From: Plutella xylostella
Lineage: Eukaryota; Arthropoda; Insecta; Lepidoptera; Plutellidae
Assembly: GCF_932276165.1 (NCBI RefSeq)
Contig: NC_063994.1
Span: 5,828,001 to 5,892,000, forward strand
Direction of reading: 5' to 3'
DNA length: 64,000 nucleotides
Of the stretch, positions 10,951 to 20,360 are shown piece by piece. Under the pieces are notes generated by a model, which saw nothing but the letters and a program-made list of their open reading frames with translations, did no database searches and was not told where the DNA came from. Both the position numbers and the translations under genes were made by a program. Within the stretch, counting starts at the first letter, position 1, and the number at the start of each line of letters is the position of its first letter.

Positions 10951-12905
10951 ATAGCAGCGAGGCCATTAAATACCCAGACATCTATGCGAATATTTTAAAT
11001 AGTGTTTCGGCAGACTGTCCCAGGCGTGAGCCCGATGCCTGGCGATTAGTAAGTACCTACCTAATTTATATTGTCAAGTTGTCATTTAAATATGACTAGG
11101 CTCATTTAATGTAAAATATCTACGTACCCTTACAAAGTTACAAAACTTGTAAAATTAATTTAGTTTTTTTTCCGTTTTAGTACTACAACGAGTATAAATC
11201 AAAGGTTCTACAAAAAATTAAAAAAACAGAAGCAGGAGCTATCAGCAACAGGTAATGATAACTAACTGTTATTGTATTAGTCACAATCTGAACAAATATT
11301 CAAATGACTTAAGTTGGGTATTCACTATAGGCAAACTCAGGTCGAGCAGCCTCAACTTTATGCTTCAGTCTGAGGCTGCTCACTCTGAGAGGAAGGCTCG
11401 AAGCACATTGTGATCAGCTTGAGGCGAATCTCCTCAGCTTGATCCGCTACGTGGGCAGTTTAACCAACCCTCTCACTTACCACGTCGACTACCTTGAGTG
11501 AGTGAGCGTCAGGTTGAGCAAGTGTCTCCTAGCAAGGCCTCTAGTGGATACCCTGTTATAAGCTGTTTTTATGTTTTTATATGTTCCAGGAGGAGGTGAA
11601 TATAATGTAAAAGATCTGACTCCTCTTCAGGAGGGTCTTTTCGCTATACTGGGGAAAGATGTTGGGGAGCCTTTGCCTGGTGTCCGCCACGATCCCCTAA
11701 ATGTAAGTATTTAAAAAGAAAGTGCACATTAACATATATTATAGCAAATTTACCCTGCCTAAGTTCTATGCATATTAATTTCTTATTCTTACTTATTTCT
11801 TAAATCTATCACTCTCTTGTTTCATGTTAATAGAATCGAAAATGGCCTGAATTGCTTTGAGAAAAGGATGGTACGGCCGTGCCGCTTTTTTGCTGGACTT
11901 GGTGGGGGCACTGCCGTGCCCCCAGATTCATCACTTGGGGCTGTGGAAAATGAAGTTTCTATGGAGTATATCGAGGAAGTGTAATAAACCATTTAACATT
12001 TCATATACGCATACGTCTAATTATAATGATATGTAGGTACCTAATTATTAGAAATTATTTTAATACTTCCTGTCCTGTCTAATTATAATGATATGCAGGT
12101 ACCTAATTAGTAGAAATATCAAAATTATTTTAATCTTAGATACCCTGAAGACTCTTTGGCCGGGCCATCATGGGCAGAACCGACGGCGTTACCGCCACAT
12201 GTCGCCGTCATTGACTCCCAAGAGGTGCTCGCAGAGATGCTCGCTAGTGAGCTCAACAGTGCTGAGCCGCCAGCGCCGCCAACGCCCCAACCTGAACGAG
12301 GGACGTCATGGTGTGTTATCTAAACTAATATAAAAAAATCAAGACTTTTTCTTAAAAAATATTTATTACTCACTGTAATCACATAATTATAACATTATAT
12401 TAAAATGATTATTCTACGATTATTGTTCATTAATACCTGTAACAATAAACAGTGTTATTAATCACAAATCTTTATTCATCAGATCAGGAACAAACACTGT
12501 TGGAGCAGGCCCAACAAAGGCACACAGAAATTGACGCCCAGAACGCCAAGGCGACGGTTAAGCTGGCCGAAAGCCATCAACGACGGGCTGAAGCCACCAT
12601 CAAACTCTCTGAAAGCTACATCAAGATGGCAGAGAGTGAGGAAAAAAATGCAGAGGGCAAAAAAGTTATTGCCCAGGCAATAAATTGACTCTGTTTGGTC
12701 GAATATTACGGGGCCAAATTCCTCCAAACGGTTGGTCCAGTCAGCTCTCCAGTAAAGGTATATTTTAGTAACATAAGTACCTACATATTATGTTAGTTCT
12801 TAAAACAATTTACTTATCCTGATTAATTTTAAAATTATTATTTCCTTTTTAGACGCTCAAGAGGAAACACAGAACGCCGCCGCCATCGGATACTGATAGC
12901 GACTA
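10937..12905 (+). pseudogene. Multi-exon Myb/SANT-like accessory gene of a Harbinger-type element
   Basis: Likely exons with GT/AG borders: up to 11048 (ends EPDAWRL), 11181-11251 (YYNEYKSKVLQKIKKTEAG), 11590-11702 (GGGEYNVKDLTPLQEGL, GKDVGEPLPG), 12138-12309, 12482-12758 and 12853-12905 (KRKHRTPPPSDTDSD then stop). The TGGG-like spacer followed by LTPLQEG and a glycine-rich G(K)xVGEPLPG motif resembles zeste-type Myb/SANT proteins that accompany Harbinger transposases. The fifth exon encodes a heptad-like coiled coil (KLAESHQRRAEATIKLSES). An in-frame TGA at about 12686 replaces the sense codon seen in the copy at 17577, and the exon 2 to exon 3 phase does not fit. It is therefore a relic. 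Function in DNA binding is inferred from family. Confidence 0.6.
11312..11555. mobile_element. Harbinger-type MITE with TTA target duplication
   Basis: A 244 bp segment in an intron of the Myb-like relic is flanked by TTA (11309-11311 and 11556-11558). Its ends are imperfect inverted repeats: left AGTTGGGTATTCACTATAGG, right complement CAGGGTATCCACTAGAGG. The GGGTATTCACTA core resembles the ends of the larger Harbinger elements at 32523, 32641 and 32757. It has no coding capacity. Confidence 0.75.
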
Positions 12906-13260
12906 ATAGCTAAGATAGGGGAAGAAAACCAAGTGAAACTTTGGCAGCACAATCGAGTGTGCCTTGCGAGAATGACTGGTGGTGGCGGACCTTAACAACG
13001 AGGAGCAATTGTTGCTAGCGTCAATTGTCCCAGCCCTTATATCTGGACATAAGGAATGCAATGAATCAACTGTCCAATTTAAGGACATAGGAAGCCCTAG
13101 TGTGCCAGTGCCGCCATTATCGATAGAAAACATGGAAGTTAATGATTTGATTATAATTAAAGCTCGAAAGGAATCGCCCAGTAAAATAAACAATTTCAAA
13201 ATACCGCAATTAAACCTCAGTGCGAGCGATTACATTGAAATAATTAATTGGAACGAATGA
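12906..13260 (+). pseudogene. Second Myb/SANT-like tail fused to an unassigned transposase-like tail
   Basis: The frame KLWQHNRVCLARMTGGG is followed by DLNNEEQLLLASIVPALISG, a pattern shared with Myb/SANT-like C-termini; the copy at 17870-18060 retains the bases missing after TGGG. At about 13171 the sequence changes to a different protein end, FKIPQLNLSASDYIEIINW, which also occurs at 15505 and 24826. All three copies have a TGA after NWNE. The two parts were probably joined by rearrangement. Confidence 0.5.
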
Positions 13261-13920
13261 TCAGTGGTTTGGCCGTGTGCATTAGATTTTTGGCGCTATT
13301 TGGTTTGATTTCGAATAGTATCCTTTTCCCTTTCTCCCATACCTAATCTGCATATTCCCATCCTACTCCCCTGCACGCCCGTTTGCACGAGGCGTCTGTA
13401 GCCCGGCTCAACCAATGAGCGCGCTAGATTGGCAACCCCTGCCGCCCGCGCACACCACCGCGACCCCCGGGCGCAAGAGTCCACGTGCGGCCAGTTGCAC
13501 TTTTGACCTCCCACCCGCCGCGTGTGTCGCGCTACCCCGCTAAAGCCAACAAGGGAGAAGGGACTCAATTTAAACCGCAATTAACCGCCACCGCCCGTCG
13601 CCCCGCTTGTACAACTTTAGTGTTCGTGTGCTGAAGAATTGTGATCGTGAACCCCCACTAAAGCCTCTGCAGGAGTTGAGGAACTGAACGCCTACCCACG
13701 TGCCTGTAAGTCCCACCCATCCCCTACTTGTAATCTAGCCTCAGGCTCCGGGAATCTTTGCACGCGCCGCCACCTGTCCCCCTTGTAGGCCTTTTTTTTT
13801 AAATAATTAGATACAGCCCACTTAATAACTAGCCCTAGATTGATATATTAGACCGCACACCAACCAATCAGTGACTTCACATCATATGTTTCATCACAGG
13901 ATATCAGACTCAACTTTGCT
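13171..13920 (+). repeat. Repeat unit, copy A (second copy at 24815)
   Basis: Nearly identical to 24815-25578, apart from a few substitutions and one indel near 13605 (copy B has about 14 extra bases). The unit is a protein-end fragment plus a 600 bp insertion plus a flank of about 50 bp. A third, shorter copy without the insertion lies at 15505-15638. Confidence 0.9.
13267..13866. mobile_element. 600 bp non-autonomous insertion with ATCAGTG duplication, copy A
   Basis: Bounded by ATCAGTG at 13260-13266 and 13867-13873. The third copy of the host repeat (15564-15570) has a single ATCAGTG and no insert, so this is a true filled site. The insert is GC-rich in the middle, with a CCAAT-like stretch and a good splice donor (TGCCTGTAAGT). 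Both termini read TGGTT-like inward but there is no strong inverted repeat. The superfamily is unknown: a 7 bp duplication fits few classes well; a diverged 8 bp hAT duplication (GATCAGTG/AATCAGTG) is possible. Confidence 0.8.
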
Positions 13921-14117
13921 ACATAGGTACATTTTACTTTGACTTTTTATGATTAATTTATATAACAAACTTGAAAAGTAAAGAACACTAACCTAAAACG
14001 ACATAAACATACATAAATTATTTTAATTTAATTAATTGGTAGACAACGCTTCTAGCCTTTGTTCGCCTATTGTTCTGTACAATTGGTATTTGATGAATAA
14101 TAAAGATTAATAAATAA
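13921..14117. other. Unassigned AT-rich spacer
   Basis: No coding signal. It may be intron or flank of the Harbinger element that follows. Confidence 0.3.
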
Positions 14118-14157
14118 ATGAATAAATTAAATATTGTCTATTATTTTTTTTTTGCAG

Positions 14158-14607
14158 GTAATTCAGTATTACAAAGATGGAGGGGGATTAAGGATACCTT
14201 TAATAAATTTGAAAAGAAACTCAAAGATGCAAGTAGGTCAGGGTCTGGATCCAAAAATATAAAAGAATACCATCTGTACAAACAATTACAATTTCTTAAG
14301 AAAAATTTGCAAAATGAGACCACTACTAGTATAAATGAGTCAGAAAATGAGCAAGATAATCAAGAAGGTACATCTAAAACACGTTACCAAAGGCAGCCAC
14401 CAAAAAGAAAGATGGTTAATAATAAATTTGATGATGATATTGTAAAGATTTTAAAGGAACCTGAGAATAGACACATATCTTTTTTTAAAGGTATTCTACC
14501 ATCACTTGAAAGATTAGATGACAATAAAACACTAATCTTTCAGAGCGGAGTTCTTAAAATTTTAACAGAATTGCATCAACCTCATGGCTACTACTATAGC
14601 AACTAAC
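14158..14607 (+). pseudogene. MADF-BESS accessory gene, last exon (Harbinger-associated)
   Basis: The exon follows a strong acceptor (TTTTTTTTTGCAG, ending 14157). It encodes the second half of a MADF domain (LQRWRGIKDTFNKFEKK, SRSGSGSKNIKEYHLYKQL, LQFLKKNL), a charged linker, and a BESS motif near its end (ISFFKGILPSLERLDDNK). MADF binds DNA and BESS mediates protein contacts. The first exon, which would carry the start of MADF, is not found to the left. On the right the transposase exon of the same element lies on the opposite strand, ending 244 bp away. Confidence 0.82.
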
Positions 14608-14850
14608 AGGGTGGGATCAAACTCAACATTTTGCGACATCTCAACAAACGCCACTGATACGTCCACAGTCATCTAACATACCAGATCAAATTGATTCACC
14701 CAGTAATGATTTTTCTAACTAAAGCATATTAAGCACACTTTCAACTGAAGAAGACTTTGATTTTTCGTAAATTTTATGGATTGTAATATTTTAAGAAACT
14801 CTTTTCTCAATAAAAACTAATGTAAACAATTATTGTTTTACTTTACTTAC
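14608..14850. other. Spacer between convergent exons of a Harbinger element
   Basis: Holds the 3' end of the MADF gene with possible poly(A) signals (AATAAA near 14810) and, on the minus strand, the start of the transposase intron. Confidence 0.4.
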
Positions 14851-15141
14851 CGGATAGTGAGGCCAATCATTTCCAGAGGCATAACAGGAATTCTCCCCTT
14901 GTACGATTGTTTCGGAAGATATGGTGATAATAAACTTAAAAGCTCTTCGAATGAAGATATGCTCATTCTAAAATACTCCAAAAATTTTTTTTCGTCGGTT
15001 TTCAAAGCTTTATATTTTAGAAGAAAATAGTTTCCATCGGGATTCATAATAGTAATAAATGGATGAACCCAAAATGTTCTTTGATTCTTTTTCCTGTTCT
15101 CCTAAGCAATAATAAAAGTGCACATTTCTTTTTACGATCCA
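14851..15141 (-). pseudogene. Harbinger transposase, first exon
   Basis: From the ATG at 15141 the frame reads MDRKKKCALLLLLRR and EHFGFIH, then one base is out of frame and it continues NPDGNYFLLKYKALK, KKFLEYFRMSISSFEELLSLL and PLEMIGLTIR before a GTAAGT donor (14850-14845). This is the N-terminal region of PIF/Harbinger transposases (helix-turn-helix region before the DDE domain). The catalytic exon is missing: in the sister elements it lies left of the MADF last exon. The frameshift near 15045 inactivates it. Confidence 0.8.
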
Positions 15142-15396
15142 TGTCAAGACCTAGTTTTCAATTCAAAATACGTTTAGTACGGTTAACGGTCGTCGAAGGA
15201 ATGGTCACCCTGGGAGACGCCTTGCCGCACGAAATCGCATCGCAGCAATTCGTGTCGTAATTTTCTGCGTTGCGAATTCGCATCGCAGTTTTGTGTACAA
15301 GCCCTCAAATGTGTTGTTGCCGATGGTTTATGAAGATAGGCTGCAGTTTTAAAAAAACTTATTGAAAAATTACGCCCTTAGTGTTTGTTTAACCGC
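15142..15396. other. Unassigned sequence
   Basis: Contains an imperfect repeat of GAATTCGCATCGCAG-like words (15230-15290). No open frame I can assign; may be the terminal region of the preceding Harbinger element. Confidence 0.3.
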
Positions 15397-15500
15397 CGAC
15401 AGTTGGTCTTCAAAGGCTATGGACCATTACATGGCTATTTCAGCGCATTATTTATCGGAGACCATGGAATGTAAATCGATTCTTTTAACATCAACAAAAA
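15397..15500 (+). pseudogene. hAT transposase scrap
   Basis: About 32 codons read DSWSSKAMDHYMAISAHYLS and then ETMECKSILL. This is the hAT core pattern in which a DxWTS segment is followed by Y-A-T-H-(Y/F). Only this island remains. Confidence 0.65.
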
Positions 15501-15504
15501 CTAA

Positions 15505-15638
15505 ATACCGCAATTAAACCTCAGTGCGAGCGATCACATTGAAATAATTAATTGGAACGAATGATCAGTGACTTCACCTCCTATGTTTCACAGGATAAAA
15601 GACTCAACTTTGCTGCAAACGTTGCATAATAAAACTAC
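15505..15638 (+). repeat. Short repeat copy carrying the empty site
   Basis: Matches 13201-13260 directly joined to 13874-13920, with one ATCAGTG at 15564-15570. After it the reading continues SVTSPPMFHR, so the host sequence was the end of a protein. A Tc1 element is inserted at its right edge (TA at 15639-15640). Confidence 0.85.
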
Positions 15639-15640
15639 TA

Positions 15641-17287
15641 CACTCGCGAGCAACCAAATCGACTCAAGCCTTCACGGCGCACATATACATTGATTTTCCT
15701 AAAACGATAAATGGTAAATATAAAAGTGATATGTCATTCGAAAGCTGAAGAATTAGGCTTTCAATTAAGATCAATACCATAAAAAAAAACTAAGCGCAGA
15801 TTTAATGACGCATTTTAATTGCCCGTCAGTGTTAATTACCTCATTAGGAATCCACGCCTTGCGCTACCTGATCCCGCTATAAAACCTTTCCACATCCGGT
15901 GTACCTTATCAGTCGCTTGTTGCAAGTTGACCGGTACACATCTCGTTGCATTGTATTCCTTGTTTTCGCAAACCCATGGATACCACACCAGAAGAAGCTG
16001 CTCAAGTTGTTGCCTTGCTGCAACAAGGGTTAAGTCAGCGAGCAGTCGCTGCCCAGCTCCACTTGAGCCAGTCTGCTGTATCCCGAGTATACAGACGGTT
16101 CCAAGAGACTGGTGCCTTCAATCGAAGACCAAGAACGGGCCGCCACCGCTGCACTTCAGAGAGAGACGACCGCTTCATTGTCTCAACCTCGCTGCGCAAT
16201 CGACACCTTACGGGCGTTGATGTGCAGCAAGAACTGAGACGTGTACGACAAGTGGCTGTCAGCGAGTGGACAGTGAGAAGACGCTTGAAGGAAGCCAACT
16301 TGACACCAAAAAGACCTGCATCAGGCCCCAAATTGACTGCAGGCCACCGACAAGCGCGTCTTCAGTTTGCTCGAGAGCATCTCGATTGGAGCATTGCGCA
16401 ATGGCGGTCGGTCCTGTTTACTGATGAGTGCAGAGTGTGTCTGCATGGCAGTGACAGGAGAGGCCGGGTCTACCGGCGTCCGGGGGAACGATTTGCCCAA
16501 TGTTGTTTCGCTGAAACAGTAGCATATGGCGGCGGTTCCTGCATGATGTGGGCTGGTATTTCTCTAGAGGGAAAAACCGCACTTGTTTTCGTGCCTGGAG
16601 GCGGCCGAGGAGGCGGGTTAACAGCTGATCGGTACATCACCGACATTCTACTCGGTCATGTTGTGCCCTATGCAGAATTTGTCGGTGAAGACTTCGTGCT
16701 AATGCACGACAATGCCCGCTGCCACACGGCACGAGTCAGTCGGCAGTTTCTGAGAGAGAAGGAATTGCGCACGATGGACTGGCCTGCGCTCAGTCCTGAC
16801 CTGAATCCCATCGAACACTTATGGGACGAGCTCAAAAGAAGAGTTCGGGCCAGGAATCCAGTCCCTGCAAGCGTGGACGAGCTGAAGACAGCTTTATTAG
16901 AGGAGTGGGACGGCATTCCTCAGGAAACTGTCAAAAAGTTGATAAGGTCTATGAGAAACAGGCTGCAGGCTGTAATTAGGGCAAGAGGGGGCAATACAAA
17001 GTATTGATTTAAATAAATAAATTTTTATCTTAACATTTTTTGTTTAATTTGTATAATACGATACCCATACCCTTTTTTCCTAAATTCCCGTTTTTCCTAC
17101 AATTGCGTTCAGACATCATTTATTTCAAAAATGATGAATGGATTTCAATAATAATGATATCAAATTAAAGCTGACATCTTAAGCTTTTAAATGACATATC
17201 ATTTTTATTATTTCTATTCATAATTTTACTTGTATTAATGTATGTTTGCGCCGTCAAGGCTTGAGTCGATTTGGTTGCTCGCGAGTG
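15641..17287 (+). mobile_element. Complete Tc1 element with long inverted repeats
   Basis: Ends are CACTCGCGAGCAACCAAATC on both strands (15641 rightwards, 17287 leftwards), with the match running on through GACTCAAGCCTT and then with mismatches. A second matching block (TGATATGTCATT) lies about 90 bp inside each end, so the inverted repeats are roughly 150 bp and imperfect. TA flanks both sides (15639-15640 and 17288-17289), the Tc1/mariner target. One open transposase frame fills the interior. Confidence 0.95.
15976..17007 (+). CDS. Tc1-like transposase (DD34E), open frame
   Basis: 343 codons from the Met of MDTTPEEAAQ; an upstream in-frame Met at 15946 would add ten residues but is less like the family. 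N-terminal paired-type helix-turn-helix domains are visible (VVALLQQGLSQRAVAAQLHL, SQSAVSRVYRRF; then SEWTVRRRLKEANL). The catalytic triad is Asp in VLFTDEC, Asp in LMHDNARCHT and Glu in PDLNPIEHLWDE, with 34 residues between the last two. A glycine-rich box (GGGRGGG) lies between. The length is normal for Tc1 transposases (about 340). It cuts the element out and inserts it at TA. No stop or frameshift is present, so it may be functional. Confidence 0.94.
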   Translation: MDTTPEEAAQVVALLQQGLSQRAVAAQLHLSQSAVSRVYRRFQETGAFNRRPRTGRHRCTSERDDRFIVSTSLRNRHLTGVDVQQELRRVRQVAVSEWTVRRRLKEANLTPKRPASGPKLTAGHRQARLQFAREHLDWSIAQWRSVLFTDECRVCLHGSDRRGRVYRRPGERFAQCCFAETVAYGGGSCMMWAGISLEGKTALVFVPGGGRGGGLTADRYITDILLGHVVPYAEFVGEDFVLMHDNARCHTARVSRQFLREKELRTMDWPALSPDLNPIEHLWDELKRRVRARNPVPASVDELKTALLEEWDGIPQETVKKLIRSMRNRLQAVIRARGGNTKY

Positions 17288-17316
17288 TATATAAGTTTAG
17301 AATATTCCTAATTTCG

Positions 17317-18362
17317 GCGACGGTGAAGCTGGCCGAAAGCCATCAACGACGGGCTGAAGCCAACTTCAAACTCGCTGAAAGCCAGATGAAGATGGCAGAG
17401 AGCCAAGAAAAAAATGCTGAGGACAAACGAGAAATTTCCCAGGCAATAAATAGGCTCTGTGCTTTGGTGGAAAATTACGGGGCCAAATTCCTACAAACGG
17501 GAAAGCTACGTCAAGATGGCAGAGAGTGAGGAAAAAAATGCAGAGGGCAAAAAAGTAATTGCCCAGGCAATAAATAGGCTCTGTGGTTTGGTCGAATATT
17601 ACGGGGCCTAATTCCTCCAAACGGTTGGTCCAGTCAGCTCTCCGGTAAAGGGTATTTTAGTAACATAAGTACCTACATATTATGTAAGTTCTTCAAACAA
17701 TTTACTTCTTCTGATTAATTTTAAAATTATTATTTCCTTTTAAGACGCTCAAGAGGAAACACAAAACGCCGCCGCCGCCGCCGTCGGATACTGATAGCGA
17801 CTAATAGCTAAGATAGGGGAAAACAACCATGTGAAACTTTGGCAGCACAATCGAGTTTGCCTTGCGAGAATGACTGGTGGTGGCAGCCCAGTGGAGGACC
17901 TTAACAACGAGGAGAAATTGTTGCTAGCGTCAATTGTCCCAGCCCTTATTTATATCTGGGCATAAGGAATGCAATGAATCAACTGTCCAATTTAAGGACA
18001 TAGGAAGCCCTAGTGTGCCAGTGCCGCCATTATGGATAGAAAACATGGAAGTTAATGTTCGGAATGATTGTGCGGTGCTTGAGCCTGATGATCAGGTTCT
18101 GTATTATCAAGAGGAACCTTAAGTTCAGATACCGTGTAATCGTGCGGAACCTTCTAAAAGCAAAGCCCAAATCAACAACACTCGACCAATATCAAATTTA
18201 AAAAAAGTTTTGAAAAAAGTATTGAGGCAGCATCAGCATTAGAAAGATCTTTGGCAGAGAAAAAACATATAAAAAAAGATTATTATGAACAAAAAATAAA
18301 ATAAAAGACTAGGCAGTCCCATGCACTAGAATCCATTGCAAGAAGCATGGCTGCAAATTGAC
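17317..18362 (+). pseudogene. Myb/SANT-like accessory relic, second copy with internal duplication
   Basis: Copy of the segment 12551-13143: coiled-coil codons (KLAESHQRRAEA), the exon encoding the C-terminus (PPPPPSDTDSD) and the second gene start MTGGGSPVEDLNNEEKLLLA. It contains a duplication of about 140 bp: the MAES(E/Q)EKNAE to LVExYGA block occurs twice (17385-17490, 17513-17612). Beyond 18058 it continues with a part absent from copy A, including SALERSLAEKKHIKKDYYE and SHALESIARSM. Stops are frequent in this end. It is not functional. Confidence 0.65.
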
Positions 18363-19251
18363 AAATGTCATATTTTTTACATTTGTCACTTTTTTGACTT
18401 AAAGAAAATTTCTAGCGTAGATGTAGGTTGTGTATTGCTATGGGAGGTCACCATTTTGAAAATTTATTGTGAGTAAATGTGTAAAATAATTATTAGAGTT
18501 TATTTACTTATTATTAATAAAAAATTATCTCATAAATCTTACTACTCAGACTAAAACATTTTTCTAAGAATTTACATTCAAAAATGTAACTTAAATTAAA
18601 AAAAAAGTAAATAATTTAATTTTAACTTAAAATTTGATACATTTTCTAACTGAATTAGTCCTTAGTAATGACATAACAGGAATCTTTCAACTTTCTGAAA
18701 CAATTGCCTAATGAGGTAATTTCCACCCAAGTACCTTTGAAGGCTGTTTTCTGCAAATAATACCCCATTAAGCAATAGTTTATTTTTATTTTTATGTTAT
18801 TTTGGAACCTTGCGGAGTTTTTAAAATTAATAAGGGACCATGAGAATATCTATTTCAATTTTTAATTTCAAGTTGAAAATTCAGAGCAGTCTAGCTCGAT
18901 GATATAATTCGAACTTTCGATAAAAAATAACTAACTTACATTACAGCTAGGAAGCTGAAAGTTTTATGGTTAAAAGAACAACTTAAGAGGATGACACAAA
19001 AATAAAAAATGCTTTAAAAAAGTTATCCAAAAAATAATAAAACATAATTAATCCACTGAGGTCGATTTTCGTAGAAAAATTGAAAAAAAAATCATTACTC
19101 CTAAACTACTAAAAATTGCTGAACATACATGGGGGTGATTTGGCTACCCCTTGACCTAAGGTATCAAACATTTTCCTTTGGACGTCACTCTTTGGGCCAC
19201 CCTGTATATATGTATGTATATAATGCTCCCTCATAACTTGTAAACCACTTA
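18363..19251. other. Unassigned AT-rich sequence ending in a transposon-like terminus
   Basis: No coding signal. At 19185-19205 it reads TTTGGGCCACCCTGTATA, a string like the ends of many insect DNA transposons, but no partner end was found. Confidence 0.3.
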
Positions 19252-19370
19252 GCGGCATCCTACTAGGTGACGGTGGCTATGCACAAACACACATAATGTT
19301 TACACCCGTGCCAAATTCTGATACTCCAGCTAAACAGAGATACAACAGAGCACAAATCACCGGCAAGCGA
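19252..19370 (+). pseudogene. Harbinger transposase scrap
   Basis: About 40 codons read GILLGDGGYAQ, MFTPVPNSDTPAKQRYNRAQ. This is the region of the second catalytic Asp (LLGDxGY) and the following YN helix of PIF/Harbinger transposases. No other part remains here. Confidence 0.7.
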
Positions 19371-19384
19371 TTGATTATAAAATG

Positions 19385-19615
19385 ATTTGGGCAAATCACA
19401 AAAGCGAGGAGGAGCGTGTTAGGTGCAAAATTGCACATGTTTGTCGAAACCAAAGCGGAGCGTCTCCCAACATAGCTTCAATAATAATAACGCCGTGAAA
19501 ACCCCTTAGTACCAAAACCTAGGTGCGATGACGAGCAAAGCGAGGAGGAGTGATTAGGTGCACATGTTCCTTAAAAGCAAAGTGGAGCGTCTCCCAACAT
19601 AGCTCCAATAATAAT
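19385..19615. repeat. Two direct copies of an unidentified 80 bp unit
   Basis: The words GCGAGGAGGAG, TTAGGTGCA, CACATGTT, AAAGC(G)GAGCGTCTCCCAA and CATAGCT(T/C)CAATAATAATA occur in order twice, near 19405-19490 and 19542-19614. Nothing suggests coding. Confidence 0.6.
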
Positions 19616-19810
19616 ATATTTTTTCGTTCATTATACACAATTATATTATGTCCGTTGAATAATATATGTTATATAAACGTTATATATTATGAACGTTATA
19701 CATTTTAATCGATATATAAATTGAAATTATACTTTTTGAACGTTATCCTTTACGAAATTATGTATTTAGTCATTATACCTTCCGTTTGTTATACACAGTC
19801 TTAAGGTATA
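19616..19810. repeat. AT-rich block with GTTATA/TATAAC words
   Basis: GAACGTTATA-like words recur in both orientations (19675-19800), giving several short hairpins. Possibly the end of a non-autonomous element. Confidence 0.35.
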
Positions 19811-19949
19811 TTATAATAATTGATATTAATAAATATGATTTTTCAATTATTGAGTTAGTTAATTGCTAAGAATATTGTTAAATAGCATTTTAATAGATAT
19901 TTCACTGTATGCCAAGCATAAATATTGTTATAAATTGTTTTGTATAATT

Positions 19950-20360
19950 CTAGCGGATTTCCGTAATAATTTAAATCAGAAGTAGCTTGATTGTTGTTAA
20001 TTTGATTAGATAGCTATTTCATTTATTTTTGCCGGATTTCCGGAAAATAATTTTAAGCGGAAGTATGATTTTGTTGTTAATCTGATTAAATGTATTTCTT
20101 AAATTTATAAAGGATATCCGGTATTTCACACAATTTTATTCAAGCGGAAGTATGATTTAGTTTGACTTTTGTCAACTTGACTCCCATTTAATTATTTAAG
20201 CCGGACATCCTCTTATAAGTTTAGTTGCTTTATAAACTAGAAGTAAGACAGCCACACTTTCACTCCGTTGGGAACGCTTGGCGAGATAACTTGTGTGGAT
20301 TCCTTAATACAAAGTGAAATACGAATTTATAAGTTGTGTATTATTTATACACCCTGACCA
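19950..20360 (+). repeat. Possible LTR with four diverged internal repeats
   Basis: A CCGGAT(T)TCC ... AAGCGGAAGTATGATT ... GTTGTTAAT(C/T)TGATTA unit of roughly 80-90 bp recurs near 19951, 20030, 20112 and 20200. It is followed by a sequence that looks like a transcribed leader (CACTCCGTTGGGAACGCTTG) and ends GTGTATTATTTATACA. I found no second copy, so LTR identity is tentative. Confidence 0.3.

Noticed and set aside
13296..13580. 94-codon minus-strand frame present in both copies of the 600 bp insert
   Set aside because: The two copies are too similar for conservation to mean anything, and no family match is visible.
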